64,000 nt of DNA from Hirudo medicinalis. Lineage: Eukaryota; Annelida; Clitellata; Hirudinida; Hirudinidae. Each line of letters starts with the position of its first letter. The first letter of the stretch is position 1. The notes under the pieces were generated by a model, which was not told the origin of the DNA, ran no database searches, and saw only the letters and a program-made list of their open reading frames with translations. The stretch is from NCBI GenBank assembly GCA_011800805.1, contig MPNW01000157.1, positions 78,754 through 142,753 of the forward strand, in the 5' to 3' direction. The position numbers were made by a program, and so were the translations under genes. Shown here piece after piece: positions 1-11,582 of the stretch.

Positions 1-297
1 ATCTTCTCGGAAATCCATCTTTGATATTCCATGTTAATGATGGACCTTTTGACCTCGCTTTCCTCATTGGGGTCAATGAGCGATCTGAACTCGTCATCCG
101 TCAATCGGAGTAGAAACCTTCTTCTTTCAATGAACTGTAGCAGACCAACAACGTTTTCCAAATCAATTCTTGCGCAACTGGTTTTGGCTTTAAAATCGGC
201 CTTCACGTCTGTTGTTATCATATTTGAGAGCAGTTTGCGATACTGTGGTTTGTTCCTGATTCTCATTAATGATAACCACATTGAGAGTGGGGAACTA
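1..297 (-). CDS. Unidentified exon running off the left edge
   Basis: The minus strand is open from an acceptor-like CAG at about 298-300 to position 1, with no stop in 297 bases. The reading is protein-like and charged, with short pieces such as RNKPQYRKLL and DDEFRSLIDPNEES. I do not recognise a domain and cannot see the next exon. The plus strand is also open over 31-309, but its product is serine/leucine-rich and looks like a shadow. It could be a retroelement piece instead, because a possible retroelement fragment lies next to it. Confidence 0.3.
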
Positions 298-344
298 CTG
301 TTGGAGTAAGATGTTAATCCTATTTTTATGCAATCTAACAAGGT

Positions 345-620
345 TCAATTCTGCCTTAGCCAGTGCTTTCCATGACTTTCTGTGTCGTCAAGGTTTGGAA
401 GGTGATGAGTTCTTTCCTCAGCAAGACCTGAATCTTGACATGAGATGACTGTCGGAATTGACGTCTCAGTAAGCGTCGTTGTTGCCCTGCAAGTCAGGTA
501 TCTCTCCAGTATTGCTTTATATTTATCAGCGAGTCTTTGGCTTGTGATGGCATTCAATGTTCTGTGTTTAAATCTTTTATGGAGTTCTTTATTGACATTG
601 TGTACTCCATTTTGACTCAT
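345..620 (-). mobile_element. Possible non-LTR retrotransposon fragment
   Basis: A 91-codon open frame on the minus strand contains KRFKHRTLNAITSQRLADKY. A segment of the type (basic)-HRTL-x-AI-x-x-x-R-x-x-x-x-Y is common just upstream of the reverse transcriptase of R2-like elements. No polymerase motif follows. The identification rests on one short pattern only. Confidence 0.25.
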
Positions 621-1112
621 TTCGACTCATGAATTTATTCTTCTTCTGTCCATCTTGCTTTTGAAGAGGGGAGACCAGCTCTGGCTTAGTGATATTCAAC
701 TAGATGGATTTTGTTTTCATAGATGTGTTTACCTCTCACAGTGGTGAACTTCTTGTTCCAAAAGAAGTTTTCTACTGTTTTCTACTAGCAACTGAAGGAG
801 TTTCATTTCTTCTTTGAACCAATTTGCTCCGACCACTGTTTACAAACTCCAAGCTACTTGAATTAACCTCCATGAAACGACCTTTTCAATCACTTATAAT
901 ATTTCTTCACACTGCTGTGGTAGGTTAAATATTCACCTTTTATTTTTCCCTCAAGGAAGTAAGTCGTTCACCGAAAGACAACTAACGGCAGGGGACACGA
1001 GCAACAAATAAAGACAATTTAAAAAGTATTGACTTTAAAGCGAATTTTAACTGCTTAAACTCGGGAGCTCAAACAAAACATCCGCACTTATCGCTCGCTG
1101 AACAACTATTAC

Positions 1113-1140
1113 AATTATTATTATTAGTAGTATTATTACT

Positions 1141-1178
<38 letters not shown>

Positions 1179-1194
1179 TACTATTATTATTATT
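1113..1194. repeat. ATT/ATC microsatellite
   Basis: The tract reads as TTA units followed by an uninterrupted run of ATC triplets at 1141-1178, then TTA triplets again. It lies in non-coding sequence. Confidence 0.95.
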
Positions 1195-1317
1195 GAAGGA
1201 AGCTAGGTTGTCCTCCAGGTTTTAATGGTTGGTAAATTAACGTGCATGTGGAGCTTATCATCGCAACTGATAAGCTCAAGTTCTGCTGAGAAATACTTGT
1301 GCCTTCGTATCCAACTT

Positions 1318-1411
1318 GTTTCAGTTGTTGAGTTGTTTGAGTTGTTTCAGTTGTTGAGTTTTTTCAGTTGTTGAATTGTTTGAATTGTTGAGTTGTTTGA
1401 GTTGTTTGAGT
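1318..1411. repeat. Pentamer/heptamer minisatellite
   Basis: Interleaved units of GTTGAGTT and GTTTGAGTT/GTTTCAGTT recur about ten times. The apparent protein on the minus strand (repeated LKQLKQLNN) is a by-product of the repeat. Confidence 0.9.
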
Positions 1412-2961
1412 CGAAGATGCCTCAAGGATGTTCCGTTGCATTCACGGATGTCGTGTCTGCCTTCAAAACTGTCAAACTCATGAAAAGCAAGTGGATTGCA
1501 TCCAGATCTGCTGTGAGTCATACAAGAATATTATTTGATATTTAAATAATTATAACGTGTACACTTTGCATAAATCCTAATTAAATATGCAAATATACAA
1601 AATAGTTAATTAATTTGTATTAATATTCACAAAAAATAACATCCTAATAGTTGTTTCATTTTGTATCAAATCAATAATTAAGATGCAATTTGTTCGAGTC
1701 TGCAACTAGCGACTGTAACGTGTAAGTTCAAAAGTCTAAGGATTATGTAACATCTTAGGGTTGTACTTTGTGAACTTCAAAAGCCCGACAATGATGTAAC
1801 ACAACCATCAATGATTACATGTTAGATCACATGTTGTTACGTTGTACTGGCAACCATGGCATGTTTTCACCATGACTGCTTTGTTATGATGATGGTGATG
1901 ATTATTATTACTATCGCCGTAATTTTAAAAAAATACTGAAATATCAAGAAAACGAAGAAGAAATATTACATGCAATGACATTTTAGACTGAATTTTGGTG
2001 AATAAAATATAAATGAAATCAATGTCACAATTTCATCGAAAATCATCAACTGTTGCACGTGGACGTTAGAACGGAAACATTCAACCACGTGAGGTTTAAA
2101 GTTTTCCTGTTCCACGAAATGTGACAACTTTTAGTTACTCAATTTCACTTTTTTATGGATAATCATTTTATGAAAGAGTATTATAGATTAAATACGATTA
2201 AAAGCAGAAAAAAATACATAATAATAATAATATGCGAGAAAATAATTGTATGATTTTGAAGCTTACAATGAAACAAACAATCTGCAACTTAATCTGCAAT
2301 TAATCTGCAACTTAATGAAGGATTTCTTAAAGTAAAGTAAAGCTTGCTGTTTTAGGTTCAAATGGATGGATGGATGGGGTGATTGTTGGGTGATTGGATG
2401 TTTATGATAAAAAGTAGAATCAACAAATGCTTCTTATCAGATTCAATTTGAGACCACGAATGTGTAAAAGGTAAAATCTTTTTAAGTATTAAATCTTCCT
2501 CTCTGATTCATAAAGCGTTAATGTACTTCAACATCGTCATCGTCGTCATCATCATCATCATCTCACAATACAAGTGATATGAAAACACATTTCATCTACA
2601 ATAACTTGTGAAACTGTAGCTCTTACCCAGTCCAAAATAGATAGGGAGTACCCATTATTTTACGATATCTCAACCAATATGTTACGAAAGTTTCTCAAAT
2701 TTTAGTATGTTATGTAAATTGTGTTTCGAAATTTTTACATTGAATTTGGTGAAATGTTATTTTCAAACTTATTAAAATTTTAATTGGGATTTTTTAATCC
2801 CAAAAATGTGTTTTTTCGGCGTCCAAAAGAGATAGGAAGGAAAAGTGAAAAGTCAATAATAACAACACAAATTTATATTTTTGACAAAAAAGTTATTTAT
2901 TATGAAATTATATTTCCAATTTTCTCTATTATTTAAAAACATCTTTTGTCGATCGACAAAA

Positions 2962-3884
2962 TTAAATTTTTATAAAGTCTGATTCCAGATTATTCCAGGA
3001 GGTCCTGATGGCATCTTCCAACTCCGATTTAGAATTAAATTGTCTTCCATCTTTGTAGACCAACCTTGACAACTTACCCCAAGCATTTTCAATCGGATTT
3101 AGATCAGGAGAACGAGCTGGCCAATTCAAAACGTTTATCTTTCTCTCTCGGAAGAAGGTCCTGGTCAGTTTGAAAGTATGGATTGGAGCGTTACCCTGCT
3201 GAAATGCATAATTAGCACCATACATCCTCTCAGCAAATGGCAGGAGATTATTTTCCGACACTTTGATATAATCTGCTGATTTTTGCTTTCCTTGTAGAAA
3301 GGCTAGATTAGTGAGTCCATCATGTGAAATTCCTGCCAAATCATGGCTGTTCCAGCTCCATGATATCTGTTATAAAATGACTCCTTCTCTAATCTGAGGT
3401 CAATAAAACTGATATCCATCAGGTCCATCTAGATTGAATTTTTTTTCATCGGAAAAAATTATGTTGGTCCAACTTTCTCTCCTTGATAACATTCTTTTGG
3501 CCCATTTAACTCTGGCAATTTTGTGGTGTTCTTGCAGAGCTGGAACCTTCAATCTCTTTTCATATTTTAAAATCTTGTTCGCATTTAAGTAATTTAATAC
3601 TGTATTCTTAGAAACAGTTAAATTTAATTCTGTTCTTAGATGATTGGCAGAAAATTTACCCAATGATGTTCTCCTCACCAGCAGTCCCTCCTGTATGGTA
3701 GACAATTTCTTCTTTAATCCTGGAGATTTCTTGGTTCCATAGTCTTCAGGAGCATTCAAATAATTAGAAATAACATTTATGTACCTTTTGAGCTCTTTAG
3801 CAATCCTCGATCTTGAATAATTGGCTTTCCTGAAGGCTTCAATCCCCCCTTCTTATTTTTGGACAATGTTTTACCTCTACCCAT
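2962..3884 (-). pseudogene. Tc1-like DDE transposase pseudogene
   Basis: The start is ATG at 3884 (MGRGKTLS), typical of Tc1 transposases. The frame then shifts in a run of G near 3845 and resumes as a helix-turn-helix region with IAKELKRY and a SNYLNAPEDYGTKKS segment. The catalytic core begins with IIFSDEKKFNLDGPDGYQFY, which holds the first aspartate. Stops and another shift follow near 3340-3400. The last part contains QQGNAPIHT and WPARSPDLNPIENAWG. Families normally have QQDNAP, so the second catalytic aspartate is replaced by glycine, while the final glutamate of NPIEN is kept. With at least two frameshifts, stops and a missing active-site residue, this copy is dead. Confidence 0.92.
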
Positions 3885-3924
3885 CACTAAACTGTTATTA
3901 AAAAGTGAAAAAAAACTATAAGTG

Positions 3925-4185
3925 AAAATTTCTTATTTATTTATTTATATTTTATTTATTTATTTGATTAAAGTCCGTTGCATGACTAAGATGATTTGGA
4001 CTTATTGAAAATTTCTTATTTATTTATTTATTTATTTGATTAAAGNAATGGCGATAGACCTGAGGGCGTGGTTTGCGATGAGCTTCTTACGACGTAGGTC
4101 GAGAGGAAGTTCACCGCATTCCACTTGCAGGGACGAGGCACTAGACCCCTTCATGCCCCCACAGCAGATCTTCTGAAAATTTCTT
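3925..4185 (-). mobile_element. Short insertion nested in the Tc1 element
   Basis: The string GAAAATTTCTTA occurs at about 3924, 4006 and 4173. Between the outer copies lie two (TTTA)n tracts and a GC-richer unit of about 120 bases (4047-4170). Read on the minus strand the unit ends with CTTTAATCAAATAAATAAAT, so it looks like a retroposed 3' end with an AAAT-type tail, flanked by a 12-base target duplication. The single undetermined base at 4046 lies at the tract boundary, and the double tail may reflect two insertions or an assembly problem. Confidence 0.55.
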
Positions 4186-4488
4186 AAACGTATCATGTTT
4201 ATATACCACAGAAACCTTCTTTGAAGTTCATTTGCACCTTGTCAAATTAATTTTATAGCTCAAATGCAGACCCCTTCCTATCTTTTTTGGACGGCCCAAA
4301 AACATATTTTTACGTAATTTACGAGTTTTAATTATTCTATGAAGTTCAAATTTTACATGATGTTTTATATGTGGTAAAGTGACCTAATGTCAAAATTTGA
4401 ATAAATTTGTTTGATGTACGATAAATTTGCATAAAATATGCACTTCCTATCTACAACGGACGGAGTAATTGTACATGGTGTTTATATT

Positions 4489-4557
4489 ATTCATCACAAC
4501 ATTGATGTTTGAATATTCATCACAACATTGATGTTTGAATATTCATCACAACATTGG
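4489..4557. repeat. 26-bp tandem repeat, about 2.6 copies
   Basis: The unit starts with ATTCATCACAACATTGATG. Copies begin at 4489, 4515 and 4541 and are nearly identical. The tract sits just outside the right TA of the Tc1 element. Confidence 0.9.
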
Positions 4558-4749
4558 CATCAATAACCTGATTTTTAATTAGTTTATTTATTATCCTGAA
4601 ATGGGGAAAAGTTAATTTCATTAATTGGACTTTCAAAGCGATCACGTGTTGTGGAGCAGACAACAGCGTTAGGCAAAGACTTCTAAATATTTTCAATTAA
4701 TTCTAAACAATTAATGAGTAATGATTTAATAAATGCCTACACCGGAAAA

Positions 4750-5040
4750 AATGCTCCACCAATCTTAGGCTACATTTCATCAACCGAATCGTCAAACCCT
4801 GGAATTCTCTGCCACCCCGAAAGGAAATCTCAAATTCATCATCTCCACAACCCTAACTCGATTCCAATCTTGCCTATCTTCCACCGATCCTAACAAATAA
4901 CTTACAATCAAATGATTATTCCTAGTCTACATCACTCTACTTTCTTACTTGCTGTTTATATCAGCACTACAAATTTGAGTTAGTGGTCATTCGTGACCCT
5001 TCACTTTACTCAAATAAAATCAAATAAAATCAATGTATAT
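4750..5040 (+). mobile_element. LINE 3' end remnant
   Basis: The plus strand can be read as WNSLPPRKEIS near 4795, the kind of motif found at the end of many LINE reverse-transcriptase proteins. It is followed by untranslated sequence with GTTAGTGGTCATTCGTGACC and a tail of AAATAAAATC units near 5010-5030. A related tail occurs on the opposite strand at about 39530-39610. This copy has no upstream coding part and is probably 5'-truncated. Confidence 0.6.
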
Positions 5041-5107
5041 TATTTAAATTTATGTAGCATTTATAATCAGAAACTGAACGAACACTTAAAATGAGCTGCT
5101 GTTACAG

Positions 5108-8100
5108 AACAGACACATCCACAAACTTCCCGACCACCTCCTCGTGAGAATATTCTCCTTCCTCAACTTCAACCAACTCAACAACTGCTTCCGGGTTTGC
5201 AAACGCTGGTTGCAAATATCACGTGATCCGAAACTCTGGTGCAAGCTCTGTCTGAGGCTCGAATATTCAGGTTATGATGTCACCAAACCAGAGGACATTG
5301 TGCGCCTCATAAAGTCGAGATTTTCTTCAAGTCTCACTCACCTGGAGCTTCCTGACACCTGTATTATTCCGCAGGTGCTGCACGAGGTTGCCAAGAGGTG
5401 AGGTTCCCGTCGTTATTGCTGTTATTACGATTGCTGTTTATAGAAACAATGGTACATCGGGTGAGTAATGGTCGATATTACAATTTATTTAACAAAACTA
5501 CTTGGACGATTAAAACTAACTTCAAATGATGTGATCTTAACTGCTTCATCATCACCTCATCTGCGCCACATTCTCATTTGTTAGGCACCTTCTTGAAAGT
5601 ACATCGTAAAAACATTTTTATTTCCATGAATATGTATTACACTGAAATATTAATTCGGTTTTTTATGAAAATGCTGGACTTTCATCCTTGATATTAGTTT
5701 GTTATTTCAATTCAATAATAATTCTTTAAACAACAATTACTCGTAAATCGAGTTTATTTGTTTGAAAATATCTGCACGTTCTTCGAGTTGATGAGCAATT
5801 AGTGACATCACAATCGAACTCATCGACATCGGTCACACAACAACTAATCATCTTCCGCTGGTCAATGAGTCACAACTCCCGGATGTGTAATTCAATAGCA
5901 GTGCCCTGGAAATCCCAAAATTAAGTCAGTGACTGATTATGATGATGATTATTATTATTATTATATTATTATTATTGTTATTATTATTATTACTATTATT
6001 AATTATTTGGATTGGGTAAAATTAAATTTAACAGGTCGATAGATGGATGGATGGATTGATGGACGATGGATTTGAAGCGGTGGGCAGTATAAGCAAATGT
6101 TTGAGAAGAATATTTCATCAGGAGAATTAATGAAGAGGTATTTGAGTGCTTTTTAGTGCATCTTGAGGATATCTTCGAGTTTTCTGAGTGGAACAACATT
6201 CCAGGGGATTCGATTTATAAATAAACTAAGAATTTAAATTATAATTTTTATTTTCAAGGTTTAAGGTCACCGTTTTAGAGGATTTGCTTTCTTGGAATTT
6301 TGCATACAATTAGATGTTTATAATTAAATAATAAATTTAATTAATTTATAATTAATTTTGAATGCAATTTTTACAATACAATAATACAATTTTAGAGCAC
6401 ATTTTCACATAAATGTTCTTATTCGAACCTCTAAATGAGGATCTTCATAACAAGGCACCTCAATGAAAGCACCTGCTCCGTTGAGATAAGAAGGCATTCC
6501 AGTAACATAACACCTGGATGAACATGTGATTATGCGGAAGATACGTTGTTTTCAGTTTTTCCAGTGCAAACATCGAAAGCGAATCAAACTGACTGTTCAG
6601 ATAAAATGATGTTCAAATTCTAGCAAAAATTCAGAAATAAATATGACATGCTTGAAATTACAAAAAACAAGGGACTGTTTCTAAAGGCAGAAATTATTTG
6701 TTGTTTCAGTCAGAGCAGAGACGAAGCAAAGACTAGAAATTTGATTCTAAAAATAAATTGTCTTCTGACATTATGTGATATTATACTGGTACAATTTCCA
6801 GTCGTCCAGTAACTTCATGCAGACACAGAAGAACGTGTTGAAGCTCGTGTGGAGGTTCAACATCGACTGAAGGGGTGCAATCTCTTTGGAGCCTGTGCAA
6901 TTGGTGATCACTTGAGGTCATCAGGTACATAACTCTGATTGGCTACCCGACCTTCTTCAAGAAATTTTCAAAAATTCGCTATTTTGGTTTTAGGCCTTCG
7001 CTATTTTGGTTACGCCCTTTAGATATTTGGTTTGGTGATAAAAAAAAAAGGCCTTCGCTATTTTCGACCAACCCCCGTTTTGCTAGCACACCTTTCGTTA
7101 TTTTGGTTTAAACCTCTACAAGATCTTCAGGAGCAACACCTGGAAAAGAGGGAGAAGAAAAATATTCAGTCAGGAGCCTAACTGTGCAAAAGTTAAAATA
7201 TCTGTCTAAATGCACACTTTCCTTGGGTGTTCCAGTTTGAGAACTTTAAAGACTTGTTGGGGTTTTGTTTTCGTATGAGGTGCTTTCTTATAAAGTAAAG
7301 AACTTTGAAAAATAACTCAGAAACTCATTTGAGTTCATTCCTTATCAAATCAGAACCAACACCTGACAATTTCTTATTTCGACAGCTTCAATTGTAATTA
7401 AATTCATCTTTTACCTTAATTATAATGGCCCGCAGAACTTAAAGATAAAATGTCCGAAGAAATATTTCATGGAACCTCATAAAGGTCTTATCTCATTATT
7501 GACATGCGCGAAAATAATTTATCGAATTAAATCGCCTGTCAGTTTTGATATGAGAAAGCACAAAATCTCACCAGTTCACAATCAAAGTTGAATTTTTTGT
7601 TTATCAATCGTCTCGAAGCATCAACGTCTGCTCCACATGTTTGTTTTACCGCTTTGTAAGAAATAGCGTCCTATTTGTTATGTTTAATTTTTATCAAATT
7701 TATGTTATAAACATTTTCAGAAAACTTTTCAAAGTGCTGCTAAAGCATTTGAAGTCGTTAAGCATACGAATTGTTTGTTCGAGATCTCAGATGTTAATCT
7801 TGGCACCAATTTTGCTAACAAATGAGATTCTGTTGAAGGTGTCCAGGTCTGCGCCACCTAACACTGGATTTCAGCAGGGCAGTCCAACTAAGAGACTTCT
7901 CAGATCTCGTGGACTTCCCCTGCAATCTCAGAAACCTCACAATCTGCTTATCCGACGTCATCTTCATGGAGGGCTTCATGAAAAAGATTTACAAACATCT
8001 TGCCTCCGTCACATGCCTCCATCTAATTGGTTGAAACCGCGTTTAAAATCAATTGATGATTGGGATAATTAATTAGCTGTATATCATTTGCAGGAACATA

Positions 8101-9601
8101 CGAGCAGGAAGATGGAGACTCTGAAGATTTTGAAGTCATAAACATCGCGAAGCTCAAAAACTCCATGCCGAACCTCACCATCATAAATATGTTCGGCGTC
8201 TGCTTTCTCAACGACAGTCATGTGGACATCCTATCAACAAATTGCATCAATCTCCGATGTTTGGCTTTGAACTTATGCACTCAAGTAACAGGGGAGTCAT
8301 TCGTCAATCTCATCAGGAAATGTCCTCGCTTGGACACTCTGCTCCTACAGTATTGCGGTTTGCCATTTTCTATAATTTTTTTTATTGGAACTGACATGCT
8401 TGAAACCCATGAATCCACTAAAGAAAGGTTATTTCAACTATTGCCTTAATCTTTTTATTAAAGTACTAATGTAAGTAGCCTAGAAGAACCTGACTCAAAT
8501 GTTTCTCAAATATCCATGATACTTCTCAATCAAACATTTTACAACATCTTTAAAGCTAGTAAACACTTTGTAGAATTGGAAGACCGTTACATGGAAAAGG
8601 TGGCTTGGAGAGAAAGCAACATCAGAGAATTGGACATTTCATCATCCGACCTGAGTTCTGGATGTCTCATAAGAATGCTGTCTCAGATGAAACAACTCAC
8701 CTATCTTAGTGTGTCCCACAATGAATTCTTCTCAGATGAGGTAACACAGATCAAGAAGCTCGGTCACATATTACCGCATTTAACTAATATATAAACAATG
8801 CCTTCTCAGGTCCTCGACGCCCTCATCGACGGCGGCAGACTCGACAACCTGCGAGCCGTCGACGTCGGTCACACCAACAACCTTTCCGAACGCCCGATCG
8901 ATCGACTTCTACGCAGGACCGGAAAATCTTTGGAGGGACTCGTGCTTGCTGGAAAAGCCAATCTGAGCGAACAATTCTTCCTCAATGCAATCACTCTCAT
9001 GCCAAGCATCAGGTGAAGATTCAACTCAAAATGAGATAGGCATACCAATGTTACGAGACAATCGATAAGCCGATACGATGCAAATTCCTTCGACCGAGCT
9101 GAATACTAATTAGCTCTTAACGAGCCCGTTCGTTCAATGAATTGCTGAGCAAGTTCCTTTCACAATTTTAAGTTCGATTGTAAATATTCTTGCCAGGATT
9201 TTTGTTTGCGGTTTCTCGAACGGATGGTTCTTGCGAACGAACATGAAGATACTCGTCGACAACGTGATGTTCGCCCTCGCACAAAACTGCCCTCGACTCC
9301 ACAAGTTGGAACTCCAATGGGACGGTGATTGCTTGAGGCATTCCGAATCAAGCAACAAATTCATCAACCAATTGAGGTTGGCATGAATCTTCCTTGCTGA
9401 ATCTTCACTTCATGTGAATTCTTTTTAAGGCTTCGATGTCCGCACCTGCGAAGCATAACCCTCGCAGATGGAGAATATTTTGAACTCGTCAAGTCCAACT
9501 TCGAGAGGACTGGCAAAATGACGGTCGTCAGGACGACCACGAGTCACGAGACGAGCATTGCATCTCTTCTCCATCACTACGAACAACTCATGTTCAATTA
9601 A
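5108..9601 (+). CDS. F-box and leucine-rich repeat protein (SCF substrate receptor)
   Basis: The exons I join are 5108-5397, 7839-8029, 8094-8357, 8556-8740, 8810-9012, 9197-9376 and 9430-9601. An F-box opens the visible part (IHKLPDHLLVRIFSFL, then CFRVCKRWL), which in this family binds SKP1 in a cullin-1 ubiquitin ligase. Leucine-rich repeats follow; CPGLRHLTL, CLHLIG, LDISSSDL and CPRLHKLELQW are examples. The join at 5397/7839 recreates VAKRCPGLRH and is in phase. The protein ends TVVRTTTSHETSIASLLHHYEQ and FN-stop. The codons before 5108 are not found, so the true start lies in an upstream exon. The fourth exon could instead begin at 8574. Intron 1 (2.4 kb) holds simple repeats. An AATAAA at 9695-9700 may end the transcript. 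Which vertebrate F-box/LRR gene is orthologous was not decided, and the substrate is unknown. Confidence 0.85.
5935..6003. repeat. ATT-rich microsatellite in intron 1 of the F-box gene
   Basis: GAT triplets pass into a long run of ATT triplets with a few interruptions. It is followed at about 6040-6070 by GATG/GATT units. Confidence 0.9.
6975..7109. repeat. Imperfect repeat of CCTTCGCTATTTTGGTT
   Basis: The motif TTCGCTATTTTGGTT or a close variant occurs four or five times, separated by spacers including an A10 run. It lies in the large first intron of the F-box gene and explains the locally odd composition. Confidence 0.7.
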
Positions 9602-10010
9602 CCAAGTTTTAAAAATTCCTATTTCAGATATTTTCAAAAGGTTTAAAACAACTGAGTTTTTCTTTCAAAAATGTTCAAATCTCAAGGTAGCCAAAATAAA
9701 TGAAGCAAAAACCATGTCTCAAACTGATACAAAACACTAATCTAGGCAGTGTTTAGTAAACATAAGGCTGGCACTCAAAACACAAAGGAATTAAAAAGAA
9801 GCTTGAGTAAGGGCAAGTCCTAAGAAGTAATTGGTAAAAATCTCAGTGGGAATAAATAATAATCTCTGGCACATAGTGGAGGTTTGCCTCATGCAAAAAT
9901 GTCTCTTAGGAAGAGAACATCATTTTGATTGACTGTCAATATAAGAGCAAAAGCAACAACTGCAAGGCACTGGAACATGAAGGCAACAACGTCACGGGCT
10001 TGGCATGCAA
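9602..10010. other. Spacer between convergent F-box and TNFAIP8-like genes
   Basis: This holds the 3' untranslated region of the F-box gene, with AATAAA at 9695-9700. No other feature is seen. Confidence 0.5.
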
Positions 10011-10570
10011 TCAGATTACTCCATTTTCAAGAAGAGTGCTCAGATCTTCTACAATTTTTTCGAGTACTCCTCTGTGAGGTCCATCAGGCCTGAAACTGGC
10101 ATCTAAAATCTCCTCATTCAGGAAAAATGTGAAGAAACTCTCGATTCTCGAGAGCGACTTCTCGGTCAGGTGTCGAGTGACAAGTTGTTTGAGGAACTGT
10201 TTGCATTCATTCATATTGGAGATGAGGAAATCTCTATCATATGTAAAATCCACTTGGATGAAACTCACAATTGTCATCATCAGTGAGTTAAACTTCTTCT
10301 TGAAGTTTTCTGCAATATCTAGCTCCTCTTGGTTGAATTGATCATTTCTGTACAAAATTCCAATTTTGATAATGGTTTTGATGAGATGTTTCATCACTTT
10401 CTCGGCAGTTTTTTTGTCCGAAAAATCCTTAGCAAGTCGATACATATTATCCAGAAGGCGTTTGCTTATGTCATCAATAAACGTTGATATGACTTTGCGT
10501 GAAGTGAATTTGCCCAAAATTTTCTTCTGGGCTTTAATGCTAATACTCTGAACGTCAAGATGGTCATCCA
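10011..10570 (-). CDS. TNFAIP8: TNFAIP8 (TIPE) family protein, main exon
   Basis: A single long exon codes for 186 residues ending at TGA 10011-10013. It matches the TNFAIP8 family along its length: KAQKKILGKFTSRKVISTFI, LIKTIIKIGILYRNDQFNQE, then VSFIQVDFTYDRDFL and KQLVTRHLTEKSLSRIESFF. Family members form a helical cylinder with a hydrophobic cavity that carries phosphoinositide lipids, and act in cell survival and inflammation. The exon starts right after a TTTTTCAG acceptor, and the first in-frame codon (GTG) is not a start, so a short N-terminal exon must lie upstream beyond 10571; I could not find it. The assignment is to the family, and which paralogue of vertebrates it matches is open. 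Confidence 0.9.
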
Positions 10571-11582
10571 CTGAAAAATAAATGAGGTTATGAGGTCAAA
10601 ACCCAATAAGAGCATTATGTTTTCTTTAAACGTACTTTTTATTTTAGACGAAAATGTCCACAAACAACTTAATAAGAAAAGCAAACGGCTTAAATCATTA
10701 AGCAAAAGTCTTTATTAAGACGAAAAACACGCGAAGTTACTTAAAAACAATCCACAACACGCCGACAGCCAAGCCAGGTAATTCATAAACAGAATTTCCC
10801 AGCACTTTGAAATACCAAGTTTTTAAATTTTTAAATAAAAAAAAAACCAAAACAAAAGTATTGCTTAATTGCCATATTTAAACATAAAATTTATTTTAAA
10901 TATAATTTAATTAAATTTTTAAAACTTTGGGTTCCTAAAATGATCAATTTTTATTAAAAAAAAAAACTTCATTGCTTTATTTTATTGACTTATTATTCCA
11001 GCTAAGGCTTGATGTCACTTGCGCAATATTTGTTTTTTTTTCCGTAGTCGAATTACCAGAATAATAACCTTTACATAATTTAAGAACATTTTTAAAGCCT
11101 CTGGGATGTTTTAAGTATGTTTTAATTGGTACTTTTATTTTAGCATTACATACAACTTTCTCAAGTTTTAATGACTTGCTTTAAATATGAAATGTATCAA
11201 GTGATTCTGGAGCTTACATTACTCATTTCATAGAAATTTTATTTTATGAAGGCACATAATTAGATTGACGAAATTTCGAAAGAAGGCCATACTGATAGTA
11301 ATACATGGAAAAGGCTTAAATTGTTATTAAATGCTTATTTATTAAGTTCTTAAATAAGACAACCAGGCTCCATGCTCTCATAATAAATGCAAGCTTGGAT
11401 TAAATTTAAGTTTTACTTTAAAAAAATAAAAAAAATAAAACTACTGTTTTATGTAACAATATCAAATTTAAAGTGACTGGCTAATTTTTTAAATTATTCA
11501 TAAACTTGTTGATAAAGAAATGCAAGAAATTTTCATATCATCAGGCAATTTTAATGCAAACTTTTGAGGAAGTTGTCACAGG
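10571..11582. other. AT-rich spacer upstream of two divergent genes
   Basis: This lies between the TNFAIP8-family gene (minus) and the BTB gene (plus). It should contain the missing first exon of the former and the promoters of both, but I see only AT-rich sequence with poly-A and poly-T runs. Confidence 0.4.

Larger units (their letters stand above)
621..2623. other. Non-coding stretch with simple repeats
   Basis: No gene is supported here. The stretch holds an ATT/ATC microsatellite at 1113-1194 and a TTG/TTTGAG-type minisatellite at 1318-1411. It also holds a short direct repeat of ATCTGCAA(C)TTA at 2279-2316, a GGAT tract near 2363-2378 and an ATC/GTC tract at 2531-2562. The rest is AT-rich sequence. 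Confidence 0.6.
2626..4465 (-). mobile_element. Degenerate Tc1-type DNA transposon with IR/DR ends
   Basis: The element is flanked by TA at 2624-2625 and 4466-4467, the usual Tc1/mariner target. Each end carries two related sites. On the left these are GTCCAAAATAGATAGG near 2630 and GTCCAAAAGAGATAGG at 2821. On the right, read on the minus strand, they are GTCCGTTGTAGATAGG near 4462 and GTCCAAAAAAGATAGG near 4295. Two direct repeats within each inverted end define the IR/DR group of Tc1 elements, where they are the transposase binding sites. A broken transposase lies inside on the minus strand. A second insertion at about 3925-4185 interrupts the space between the transposase start and the right end. 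Confidence 0.9.

Noticed and set aside
7722..7846. An extra F-box gene exon reading KLFKVLLKHLKSLSIRIVC
   Set aside because: It would need an 8-base intron or a frameshift to continue; joining 5397 directly to 7839 restores VAKRCPGLRHL in phase.
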